A program made the position numbers and the translations under genes. From Ruegeria profundi (GTDB lineage: Bacteria > Pseudomonadota > Alphaproteobacteria > Rhodobacterales > Rhodobacteraceae): a stretch of 64,000 bases of DNA. Numbering within the stretch: position 1 is the first letter of the stretch; each line of letters opens with the position of its first letter. The DNA lies in contig NZ_LQBP01000001.1 in NCBI RefSeq assembly GCF_001507545.1, forward strand, positions 620,001 to 684,000, written 5' to 3'. Of this stretch, positions 53,772 to 61,920 are shown piece by piece. The notes under the pieces were generated by a model, which saw nothing but the letters and a program-made list of their open reading frames with translations, ran no database searches and was not told where the DNA came from.

Positions 53772-56120
53772 TTACTGCTTTTGAATGCCGGGCTGATTAC
53801 CGCGCGGCGCATTCAGTTGTTGCAGAACCTGTTCGCGATGACCAAACAACGCGACACGGCCATCCGTGAGAAGCATGATCTTGTCCACCACGTTCAATAG
53901 CGTAGGCTTTTGCGTAATAACTACAACCGTAATCTTGCTCTCTTTCGCCTGTTCGATGGCCCGTGACAAAGCCTTGTCCCCCGCGACATCGAGGTTCGAG
54001 TTCGGCTCGTCCAAAACCACCATACGCGGATTGCCGAAGAAGGCCCGCGCCAGCGCGATACGCTGCTTTTGACCACCGGACAGCGGCGACCCATCGGCGG
54101 CCACCACGGTCTCATACCCTTGCGGCAGAGTTGCGATCATATTGTGCACATCGGCCAGGACGGCGGCATCATGGATTTGCTCATCCGTTGCATCATCCCG
54201 CATCCGGCCGATATTGTCCTTGATCGTTCCGGGGAACAGTTGCACGTCCTGCGGCAGATATCCGATGCTTTCGCCAAACTGGCGCGGATCCCAGTTGCGG
54301 ATGTCCATCAGGTCCAGACGAACACTGCCCGAGGTTGGCAGGATTGATCCTACCAGGGTTTTACCCAGCGTGGTTTTCCCTGCACCCGAGTTGCCGATGA
54401 TGGCCAACGTCTCACCCGGGTTCAGCGAGAAACTGATGCCATTCAGCACGACGCGCTTGGTGCCACCGGGAACATACAGCAAACGCTCAACGTCCAAACG
54501 TCCCTCGGGGCGCGGCAGCCGCAGCTTTTCGAATTGCAGCGCCGAGTTGGACAGAAGTTGATTGATTCGGCCATACGCCGCGCGAGTCAGCAAAAAGCCA
54601 TTCCAGCCTTCGATCGAGCCTTCGATCGGCGCAAAGGCCCGGCCTGCGATAATCGAGGCGGCAATGACCATTCCGCCCGTGATTTCACCCTGTAGCGCCA
54701 AAAACGCGCCCCAACCCAGAATGCAAATCTGGGTCAGCAGGCGAACGGCGCGAGAAATGGCCGCAAAGATCACGTTCCGGTCCTGCGCGCGAACCTGCCA
54801 CGTCAGGGATTGCGCGGTGTCCCGTCCCCAAATCCGCACGGCTTCGGGGATCATTGCCAGAGCATTGATGATCTGACTGTTTCGCGACATCGAATCGAGG
54901 TGCATGTTAGCCATGGACTGGGCCTTGTTTGCCTCGGCAAACGGTTTAGCCGTCATACGCTGGTTGACGAAGGCAATAACCATAAGCACCAGCGCCGTGA
55001 CAATCACGATCGTGCCCAATTGAGGGTGTACCAAGAAGATCATCAGGATGAACAAGGGCGCGAAGGGAACATCCAGGAAGGAAATCAGCGTACCCGAGAC
55101 CAGAAATCCACGTACTTGCTGCAGATCGCCCAGCGTCTGATATTCACGCCCGGTGCCGTGCAGCGAAGCGTGCGCGGCTGCGCTTAGGATCGGGGCGCCG
55201 AGACGGGCCGCGACTTCAACCGCGGTTCGCATCAGCATGAATCGTCGGACGGCATCAAATGCCGACTGGAAAATCACCGCGCCAGCAACAATGGTTGTCA
55301 GCATGATCAACGTGTCCAACGACCTGCTGGTCAGGACGCGGTCACTGATCTGGAACAGATAAATCGGAATCGCCAGAATAAGGATGTTCGTGGCGCAAGT
55401 CAGAACCAGCACGAAGGACAGATTGCGATAGATCGCGCGCAATGACGTGCGCAGCGTTTTCTGAAAGTCTTCGGGCGGGGTTCGCTTGTGAAATGTTTGG
55501 GGTGGCCCTTTACCATCACCGCCGCCTGAATTGCTGCGCAGCATTGGCTCATTCGCCTTGGCCTCGATAGTGGCACCCATGCGATCACCGCCGCCCGAGC
55601 GCGACGCGGGGGGTGAACGGTCGCTCGTTTTGTTGACGGTTTTTGGATCGGGGCTCTCGACGTCGGCCACCCCAGCACCGCTGCCCTGTTGGTCACTGTC
55701 CTTGGCAGGCTGCGGCTGCTTGCGCCGGAAGTAAGGTTCGGCGCGCAGTTTTGGTTCCTTTTTTTCTACTTTAGGTGCGGAATTTTTCTTTGCCTCTTGA
55801 GGTGCGGAGTCCGCTTTTATTTCCGGAGCTGCGGAGTCCTTTTTTTTCACTTCCTGAGGTGCGGAATCCTTTTTTTTCGCTTCCTGAGGTGCGGGATCTT
55901 TTTCTACTGCCTTATCGGCACCCGCATCGCTCTTGGCGGTTGCATCTGTATTGCCGTCTTTCGGATCACTGATGCGTAAGTCTTCACTTAGGCGTAATCC
56001 GGGTATCTTTTTCTGTTTCAATTTGGATTTGCTCGCACTTGGCGGCTTTGAGACAGCGCCACCGTTGCGATCCAACGGGCTGGCGTATCGTCTAGGACGC
56101 GACAGAAAAACAATCGACAT
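53772..56120 (-). CDS. Type I secretion ABC transporter (PrtD-like) with long repeat-rich N-terminal extension
   Basis: 782 residues. Residues 1-215 are low-complexity, basic and acidic mixed, with three to four copies of a DSAPQE(A/V)KKK repeat at 75-118. Six membrane helices follow (from about 234). The ATPase domain has Walker A GNSGAGKTT (577-585), signature LSGGQKQR (680-687), Walker B MVVLDEP (700-706). The H-loop reads VVVITQKPT, with Gln737 where PrtD family members have His. The long start is supported because the gene upstream ends only 36 bases before it. Likely exports the acidic proteins encoded just upstream. Confidence 0.9.
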   Translation of the reverse strand: MSIVFLSRPRRYASPLDRNGGAVSKPPSASKSKLKQKKIPGLRLSEDLRISDPKDGNTDATAKSDAGADKAVEKDPAPQEAKKKDSAPQEVKKKDSAAPEIKADSAPQEAKKNSAPKVEKKEPKLRAEPYFRRKQPQPAKDSDQQGSGAGVADVESPDPKTVNKTSDRSPPASRSGGGDRMGATIEAKANEPMLRSNSGGGDGKGPPQTFHKRTPPEDFQKTLRTSLRAIYRNLSFVLVLTCATNILILAIPIYLFQISDRVLTSRSLDTLIMLTTIVAGAVIFQSAFDAVRRFMLMRTAVEVAARLGAPILSAAAHASLHGTGREYQTLGDLQQVRGFLVSGTLISFLDVPFAPLFILMIFLVHPQLGTIVIVTALVLMVIAFVNQRMTAKPFAEANKAQSMANMHLDSMSRNSQIINALAMIPEAVRIWGRDTAQSLTWQVRAQDRNVIFAAISRAVRLLTQICILGWGAFLALQGEITGGMVIAASIIAGRAFAPIEGSIEGWNGFLLTRAAYGRINQLLSNSALQFEKLRLPRPEGRLDVERLLYVPGGTKRVVLNGISFSLNPGETLAIIGNSGAGKTTLGKTLVGSILPTSGSVRLDLMDIRNWDPRQFGESIGYLPQDVQLFPGTIKDNIGRMRDDATDEQIHDAAVLADVHNMIATLPQGYETVVAADGSPLSGGQKQRIALARAFFGNPRMVVLDEPNSNLDVAGDKALSRAIEQAKESKITVVVITQKPTLLNVVDKIMLLTDGRVALFGHREQVLQQLNAPRGNQPGIQKQ
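55767..55898 (-). repeat. Tandem codons for DSAPQE(A/V)KKK repeats in the ABC transporter
   Basis: Degenerate repeats of about 30-33 bases encode DPAPQEAKKK, DSAPQEVKKK, DSAAPEIKA, DSAPQEAKK and NSAPKVEKK in the N-terminal extension (residues 75-118). Confidence 0.75.
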
Positions 56121-56156
56121 GTCAAAACTTTCAGGTCACTCGTAACAAACAGAATA

Positions 56157-58097
56157 CTAGGCTAGCATAGTTTGCAGCCCGTCGTCGATGGTTGCCATCT
56201 CGGAAGATGTAAGATTGGCCGCGTTTTCGACCTCATTTGCTGCTGCGTCGACCTCTTCCAACAGCATCGCAATCGCTTCATTGACCAGCTCGGGGTTTTC
56301 CTCTTCCGGGCTGTCAAACATGCTTGCCTGATGCAGCATCAACTCCGAATACTCACCCTCTTGCGCCATGACGACCGAGTCCACGCCCATTTTGGTTACG
56401 CTGGCCGCATTCAACAGTGCATTACCCGCCCCAAGTGCTGAAACCTCTTCTCCGCCTGGGGTTTCAACGTACACATCGTCGTCATCCTGCAGCATGGTGA
56501 CCTGATCGATGACGTTGACCTGCATCAGATCGCCTTCGATCTTCAGCACCCGGATCAACTCGGTACCGGCGAACATCGGATCGTTCAGCAACGCGTCTTC
56601 CAGAGCGTCTGTATCTACTTCTTGCAGGTCCACGGTTGAGGCCAGATTGGCGCTCATCTCTGTGTGAGAGTCTTGTCCCTCAGTTTTCAACGATACCTGG
56701 TTCATGACCAGATTGTCCTCGGCATCGGTAGTATGTGCGCCGTGAATCACATCGTTATCCGTGAAAACGATGGTCTGGGTTACGACATCAACCGAGATCA
56801 TATCGCCCCCGATGATGATAACGTCGTAGTAGGTGCCCAACTGAAGGATGTTGGTCACGTTGGTCAGGATGTTGTCCCCCAACGTGTAAACCGTAGACGA
56901 AGAGGTGATTTCGGTTGCGATGTGGTCGATATCTGTCGCGTCGATAAGCTGCTGTATGAAGTTGGTCACCAGCAAGTCACCCGAAATCCAGTCGATTGAG
57001 ACAATCGGATCCTGTTCGGGATCTTCGGCCACATTGAGTTCCAACCAAGCTGCCTCGTTGGCCTCGGTACTTATGTCCGAAGCCTGAAGCACTTGCGTTT
57101 TACTTTGCGCGCCCTCTCCCTGATCAACATCTGTGACGACCGCGACCTGGCTGACGAAGGTCAGATTAACGGCTTGCCCGCCAACAACGATATTCGGGGC
57201 ATCAACCCAGCCGACGGTCACTGCAACCTCGTTTACGGCGAAGTTGCCCCCCGCGACGATCGAATGGCCGTCTTCGAATTCTTGGTCTTCGGACTGATCC
57301 CATTCGGCTGGCAAGTCGTCTGAGATACCGTACTCGTCCTCTTCCTCTTCCAAGTCGTTTTTGTGATGCTCCGGCATCAATTCCAGAAAGTCGGGCATTT
57401 CATCAACATGCTCGCCATTCACGATGATGCCCGTTGCATCTTCACCGTGGAACTGATGAACGGTAACGCCTTCGATATCGATAGTTACAGGCGACTGCAT
57501 CTGTTCGATGAGTTGCTCAATCGCCTCACCGGACTGGTAATCCTGGATGTGGATCGAAGGGGTCGAAACAGCATGCAGCGACATCGCCACAGCTTTCAAC
57601 GCCTGGCCCTGTTCCATTATGGCTTCGGCATCGCGGAAATTGCCTTCACCCACGACGTCGTTGTCGTTGAGGTGAATTTTCTGCACGGTGTAGGTGACCG
57701 CCGAGCCGATCAACTGATGGATAAACTCAGGCTTCAGGATCACGTTGAACTGTACGCCGTCCCCGAAACCCAGCATTTCTGGAAAGAACACGTCTGGGCC
57801 GAACGCCGGATTCGACATCAGGACGGCATCTTCAACCGGTCCTGGGCTCACGGCTGGAGGGGGAAGATCAGACTTTAAAGGGGCAAACTTGTAGGATATC
57901 GGGTCGTAATCGCCCGGGTTCATTTTCAAAGGTGCTTTTACTTCAATTCTTGTGGGGTCTTCCAGATTTTCGAGTTCTGCCTTGCGCCGCAGTGCAACAA
58001 ATTCTTCATACTGGTCCCGCCACCGGGCCTGCTCGGTCGTAAGCTCAAATGTTCCAACAAAATGTGCAATTTGTTCCGTAATACTGTCGAGCGACAT
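56157..58097 (-). CDS. Acidic repeat protein, probable type I secretion substrate
   Basis: 646 residues, strongly acidic, almost free of Lys and Arg past residue 75, no Cys, no signal peptide. At least five degenerate copies of a unit of about 27 residues occur: 125-148, 300-326, 366-391, 424-451 and 514-541. Consensus is hydrophobic stretch-(G)GD-hydrophobic-VNVV-Q-x4-DxDxV, e.g. IIIGGDMISVDVVTQTIVF then TDNDV. A poly-acid stretch lies at 248-256. It sits between the 779-residue acidic gene and the transporter, on the same strand. Export and a calcium- or matrix-related role are inferred; no RTX nonapeptides were seen. Confidence 0.75.
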   Translation of the reverse strand: MSLDSITEQIAHFVGTFELTTEQARWRDQYEEFVALRRKAELENLEDPTRIEVKAPLKMNPGDYDPISYKFAPLKSDLPPPAVSPGPVEDAVLMSNPAFGPDVFFPEMLGFGDGVQFNVILKPEFIHQLIGSAVTYTVQKIHLNDNDVVGEGNFRDAEAIMEQGQALKAVAMSLHAVSTPSIHIQDYQSGEAIEQLIEQMQSPVTIDIEGVTVHQFHGEDATGIIVNGEHVDEMPDFLELMPEHHKNDLEEEEDEYGISDDLPAEWDQSEDQEFEDGHSIVAGGNFAVNEVAVTVGWVDAPNIVVGGQAVNLTFVSQVAVVTDVDQGEGAQSKTQVLQASDISTEANEAAWLELNVAEDPEQDPIVSIDWISGDLLVTNFIQQLIDATDIDHIATEITSSSTVYTLGDNILTNVTNILQLGTYYDVIIIGGDMISVDVVTQTIVFTDNDVIHGAHTTDAEDNLVMNQVSLKTEGQDSHTEMSANLASTVDLQEVDTDALEDALLNDPMFAGTELIRVLKIEGDLMQVNVIDQVTMLQDDDDVYVETPGGEEVSALGAGNALLNAASVTKMGVDSVVMAQEGEYSELMLHQASMFDSPEEENPELVNEAIAMLLEEVDAAANEVENAANLTSSEMATIDDGLQTMLA

Positions 58098-58155
58098 ACT
58101 GGTTCCCTTTCCCCGCGCCAGCCTAAAATTTCCGGCTTAGGTTAAGCTGGGCTGA

Positions 58156-58218
58156 GGCCGCTTGCTTGCGGCCCCGGCATTTTCATGAGAGGGATCAGAG
58201 CCCGCCAAAGCGGGCTCT
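58156..58218 (-). other. Two intercistronic hairpins between the acidic protein genes
   Basis: On the minus strand the first hairpin after the upstream stop is AGAGCCCGC-TTTG-GCGGGCTCT (58197-58218, nine pairs), then GCGGCC-6-GGCCGC type (58156-58173). Neither has a T-run. They may stabilise the first transcript or partly terminate it so that the first protein is made in excess. Confidence 0.55.
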
Positions 58219-58227
58219 GCCTCTTGC

Positions 58228-60567
58228 TTATACGTCGGTGTCGTCGGTTGCGTAGCTGGACGACATGTTGCCACCAACCATCGTGGTATCGACCGAGTTG
58301 CCGAGGACGTTGGCACCCATGACGATCGACTGGTTGAAGGCCGACGTGTCGACAACTGCCGCTGCGGATGCATGCGACTCGCCGCTCACGATGCCGTCGC
58401 CACCGTTGTTCGAGCCCCACGTTCCGGCATTGCCACCGGCACCACCTGCGCCCGAGTTGGCACCGGATGCGTTTCCGCCTTCCTGCATGCCACCTTTGAC
58501 ATCACCGATATCGACGAACCCGTGGGCGTTTCCGCTTTCGCCGCCCGCGGCCCATGCAGCGCCGCCGCCGCCACCGATGCCCGTTTCCGTCGTGCCGTTC
58601 GAATAGGCAGTTCCGTCCGCGGTTGCATCGTTGTCGGAGCTTCCGGCACCACCGTAGCCTGAGATTGCCTCGGCCAGGCTGTCAGCTGATCCGTCAACGT
58701 CGGACATTGCGAACACACCGGAGTCTCCGCCGTTACCGGCGTCGTTGTCAGCGTCCGCTGAGCCAGTGCCGCTTCCGGTAGAGGTCGCATCCAGATCGAT
58801 TGCGCCGCCGCCGCCGCCAACACCGTTCGCTGTCGCAGTACCGGTACCATCAGCATCGGCACGACCATCGGTGTCATTGGTTCCGCCAGCACCACCATCC
58901 GAGTCAGCGTCCTGCTCGTTCTTGGCAAAGCCGTCCGCATCACCCGCAGTCGGTGTAACGACCGAACCGGTTGCATCCTGGTCACCAATACCTTTGGCGT
59001 AGGATTCAGCATCTGCGTTACCGCTGTCTGCGTCACCGCCAGGGCCGTTTCCACCATCACCTGCACCGCCAGTTCCGGCACCGCCTAAGCCTAGGCCACC
59101 GTCTCCGGCACCAGCGTTGACGTTGCCACCTTCGTTTGTGTCACCACCACCGTTTTTGGCATCCGAGCTACCGTCATCGTTCAGGCCGACCAGACCATTG
59201 GTCTGTTTGGTTGATGCAAGAGCTGCGTCGATCTGACCAGCATCGCCGGCTTCGCCGCCGCCGCCAGTGCTTTCGCCGCCGTCACCGTCGCCGCCGTCAC
59301 CGTCGCCGCCGTCACCGTCGCCGCCATCACCTTCGCCGCCATCGGCATCCGTGCCAGCAGCGCCAAGGCTTCCAGCTTTACCGAGACCGATGTTGCCACC
59401 CGAGGATGTCTCACCAGTTTCGTTTTCGCTTTCAGACTCGTTCTTGGCCAGGCCAATGTTGCCCGCGCCGCTGTCGCCGCCATCTGCGTCGCCAGCCGAT
59501 GCGTCAGTGGCCGCAAGCGCGCCACCTTTGGCAGCTGCTACGCTCTCATTGTCACCACCGGTTGAGTCGCCTTCGTTGCCGGCACCGGACAGACCCAGAC
59601 CCAGGCCCAGACCAATCGATCCAGCGTTGCCGCCGTCACCACCGTCGCTGTCAGCTTCCGAAGAGTCTGCGGTGCCTTCGTTATCAGCGCTGGAGTCTGC
59701 ATCAGCGTCGCCGCTGTCGCCACCATCGCCGCTACCGTCAGCTTCTGCATAGCCTTTACCAAAGTTCAGGCCCAGCGTTGCCGCATCACCCGAGTCGCCG
59801 CCGTTTCCAGCGTCTGCGTCAGCGTCAGCATCACCAGTTTCACCACCGGCTGCAAGTGCGCTGCTACCTTTGGTGAACGACAGTACGCCGCCACCGCTGT
59901 TCGAGCCGCCGGCACCGGAGTTGCCACCGTCTGACTGGGTGTCGATACCATCGTCGGCAGTTGCCACGCCACCCGTGGCGTCACCGGACTGAGTAAACTC
60001 GCCTTCGTTCCTGACATTCGCGGAACCAAGATCGTCAGCATCGTTCAGCTCGGCCAACTGGCTGTTGATTGCCAGCATGTCGTTGCCTTCACCGTTCAAC
60101 GAGATATCCAGGTTCATGTCGTCGCCCGGATCGTAGTCAAAGTCATTGCCGACAGTGATCACGTCTTCAACAGAGCCACCTTCATACACGTCAACATCGA
60201 CCAGATCGTTGTCTTCCTGCGGCATCCACTCACCCGGGTCACCGAAGTCAACGTCGACTCTGTTCGTGTTGATGTTCTGGTCGTTGCCACCGTTTCTTAC
60301 TTCGTTGGCTTGCTGCTGTTGCTGCTGCTGATCCTGATCTACACGCTGATCCTGATCCTGATCGACATCCGTATCTACATCAGTATCTACGTCCTGATCC
60401 TGATCAACATCAGTGTCCTGATCCTGTTCCTGACCATTCAGGTTAGCGTTAATATCGGTGTTTTCAACGCTTGCTTCGGCTTCGGACTCAATGTACGTGC
60501 CTTCGGCATTTACGTCTGCCAAACCGGAAGCTGTAACGTCACCGGTCGATTGTCTTTCTCTACTCAT
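58228..60567 (-). CDS. Giant acidic Gly/Asp/Ala-rich protein, probable type I secretion substrate
   Basis: 779 residues from MSRERQSTGDV (GGA eight bases upstream); an ATG 13 codons earlier lacks a site. Layout: Q/D-rich tract at 46-86 (DQDQ and a run of seven Q), an acidic region to about 190, then Gly/Asp/Ala-rich sequence (205-690) where acidic stretches such as DGGDSGDADAD alternate with short strand-like pieces such as GSIGLGLGLGLS, AGNIGLAK and GGNIGLGK. A GDGGD repeat sits at 410-431. The end (700-779) is less charged and closes SSSYATDDTDV. No Cys, no signal peptide, very few Lys/Arg. Divergent from the LuxR gene. I recognise no family. Confidence 0.75.
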   Translation of the reverse strand: MSRERQSTGDVTASGLADVNAEGTYIESEAEASVENTDINANLNGQEQDQDTDVDQDQDVDTDVDTDVDQDQDQRVDQDQQQQQQQANEVRNGGNDQNINTNRVDVDFGDPGEWMPQEDNDLVDVDVYEGGSVEDVITVGNDFDYDPGDDMNLDISLNGEGNDMLAINSQLAELNDADDLGSANVRNEGEFTQSGDATGGVATADDGIDTQSDGGNSGAGGSNSGGGVLSFTKGSSALAAGGETGDADADADAGNGGDSGDAATLGLNFGKGYAEADGSGDGGDSGDADADSSADNEGTADSSEADSDGGDGGNAGSIGLGLGLGLSGAGNEGDSTGGDNESVAAAKGGALAATDASAGDADGGDSGAGNIGLAKNESESENETGETSSGGNIGLGKAGSLGAAGTDADGGEGDGGDGDGGDGDGGDGDGGESTGGGGEAGDAGQIDAALASTKQTNGLVGLNDDGSSDAKNGGGDTNEGGNVNAGAGDGGLGLGGAGTGGAGDGGNGPGGDADSGNADAESYAKGIGDQDATGSVVTPTAGDADGFAKNEQDADSDGGAGGTNDTDGRADADGTGTATANGVGGGGGAIDLDATSTGSGTGSADADNDAGNGGDSGVFAMSDVDGSADSLAEAISGYGGAGSSDNDATADGTAYSNGTTETGIGGGGGAAWAAGGESGNAHGFVDIGDVKGGMQEGGNASGANSGAGGAGGNAGTWGSNNGGDGIVSGESHASAAAVVDTSAFNQSIVMGANVLGNSVDTTMVGGNMSSSYATDDTDV
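59272..59340 (-). repeat. 15-base minisatellite in the acidic protein gene
   Basis: TCGCCGCCGTCACCG is repeated four to five times, nearly perfect, encoding GDGGD units. Such tracts can change copy number by slippage in whole codons. Confidence 0.85.
60305..60437 (-). repeat. CTGATC-rich repeat tract coding for Gln/Asp
   Basis: Six-base CTGATC units, mixed with ATCTACATC variants and a CTG run, encode the DQDQ, DVDTDVD and poly-Q part of the acidic protein (residues 46-86). Confidence 0.8.
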
Positions 60568-61167
60568 TTCAAAATTCCACTTACTAAGCGCCCGACCGTC
60601 ATTCATCTACAAAACGGCTACTGGCGCGGTTGAAACAAAATTTAAGCTCACAGGCGCAACATGCGCTTGAAGCGGTCATGTACCGTGATTTCGTCTCCCA
60701 CCTTCCTTTCCCGGCTAAGCCGATGGTGTGTCAGCGGTGCTACAGATTCGCGCAAATTCGCGATTCGCGGACACGTCAGGAATTACGCTTCCCAAATTGA
60801 AGCAGGATCATGTTCGCAGCAGGAAGGCGGGCTGAATAGCTGCCCTAAAGCATTAGATGATATAAATATATGATTTAACTACATTATTTTTGAGAACTTT
60901 CTGTGGCCGGCGGGTAACTGCACGAAAATGCGGCCAAAATTCGGCAAAACGCTTAAAACCATAGTTTTCCTTTGTTTTTATTGGAAAACTGATGGCGAAC
61001 CTAAACGAAAGTACTAGGCCGAACAGACAGGGGACCACAAAATGTTGATGAAAATTAGTCTTTCAGGTATGGTCGCTACAGCAGTCCAATTTTCCTACGA
61101 CTGCGTGCTGCTTGTTTTTTTACGATTTCGCCACTGATTTTGTGGCGTGGTTTCATAGGGGGAAGTA
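60568..61167. promoter_or_regulatory. Large divergent control region between the acidic protein and LuxR genes
   Basis: 600 bases with no convincing gene. It has three ATTCGCG copies (60746-60752, 60756-60762, 60763-60769), an inverted repeat AGTTTTCC-12-GGAAAACT (60963-60970, 60983-60990), and an AT-rich stretch near 60855-60895 (ATGATATAAATATATGATTTAAC) that could hold a -10 region. GGGGGAA precedes the LuxR start. Length and content suggest complex regulation like the csgD-csgB gap. Confidence 0.55.
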
Positions 61168-61920
61168 ATGAACAATCCGTTACAGGATAGTGTTGCCCGA
61201 ATAAATGAATGTACCGAAGACTTCTCGATCAATTTCATCGGCAAGGAACTCTTCTTTTCAAACCATACCCTGCGAAGTGTTGAGTCAGAGTTCGGCGTCG
61301 CCGCTCACAGGTATGAAGACGTCTCTGAGTTAAGCGCCAGCGTTTCAGGCGGTGTGACTGGAAAGGTTGTCGTTGTCGATCAGATCATGTTGGACGATCT
61401 TCTCAGCCGACCGGAAGTCTATACCGAAGCAGCTGGCACCGGCTGCCTTGCCTTTGCATATCGTAAAGAGGACGCGGCGCGTTCGCTTTTTGAAAACTGG
61501 GATCGGCGCCAATTCGGGGATATCGGATATCTACCAATGAATGTTGCGCCGGATGTGTGGCGGTCCATTCTGCGGCTTTTGATGCATGAAGAGTTATATC
61601 TGCCAAGTTTTGTGGCCGATTGCGTGTTGAAGCCGCAGAACCACAACAAGCCTTGTCTGGTGACAGACAACCAGGCAGAGCCAAAAGAACCCAATCCGCT
61701 GTATTCACGACTGACGCGTCGGGAAAAGCAGGTGCTGCAACTGGCGTCCAAAGGACAGAGCAACAAGATCATCGCCTCTAACCTTGGCATTACCGAGCAC
61801 ACTGTAAAACTGCACATGCACAACGTTGCGGGCAAGATCGGTGTCAGCAACAGAACGGCCGCTGCGCAGTTCTATTTCGAGGTAACGTCAGACGAAGCGC
61901 GCGGCCAGACCGTTGACTGA
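61168..61920 (+). CDS. LuxR-type transcription regulator with CsgD-like layout
   Basis: 250 residues. The C-terminal HTH (182-232) is a standard GerE/LuxR domain: LTRREKQVLQLASKGQSNKI and IASNLGITEHTVKLHMHNV. The N-terminal part looks like a degenerate receiver (GKVVVVDQIMLDDLL near 65-79) without a clear phosphorylation site, as in CsgD. It is divergent from the acidic protein genes and is the obvious candidate regulator of the export locus. Its stop overlaps the next gene by eight bases. Confidence 0.85.
   Translation: MNNPLQDSVARINECTEDFSINFIGKELFFSNHTLRSVESEFGVAAHRYEDVSELSASVSGGVTGKVVVVDQIMLDDLLSRPEVYTEAAGTGCLAFAYRKEDAARSLFENWDRRQFGDIGYLPMNVAPDVWRSILRLLMHEELYLPSFVADCVLKPQNHNKPCLVTDNQAEPKEPNPLYSRLTRREKQVLQLASKGQSNKIIASNLGITEHTVKLHMHNVAGKIGVSNRTAAAQFYFEVTSDEARGQTVD

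Noticed and set aside
59272..59340. CRISPR-like look of the short regular repeats
   Set aside because: Units are contiguous 15-base codon repeats with no spacers and no cas genes are near.
59136..59876. A 246-codon plus-strand frame rich in Arg and His
   Set aside because: It is the antisense shadow of the repetitive Gly/Asp-coding gene; composition follows from the GC-rich repeats and no ribosome site is present.
58228..60567. Possible RTX calcium-binding toxin repeats in the acidic protein
   Set aside because: The GDGGD tract lacks the GGxGxDxUx nonapeptide pattern with its regular hydrophobic position, so it is not a standard RTX protein.
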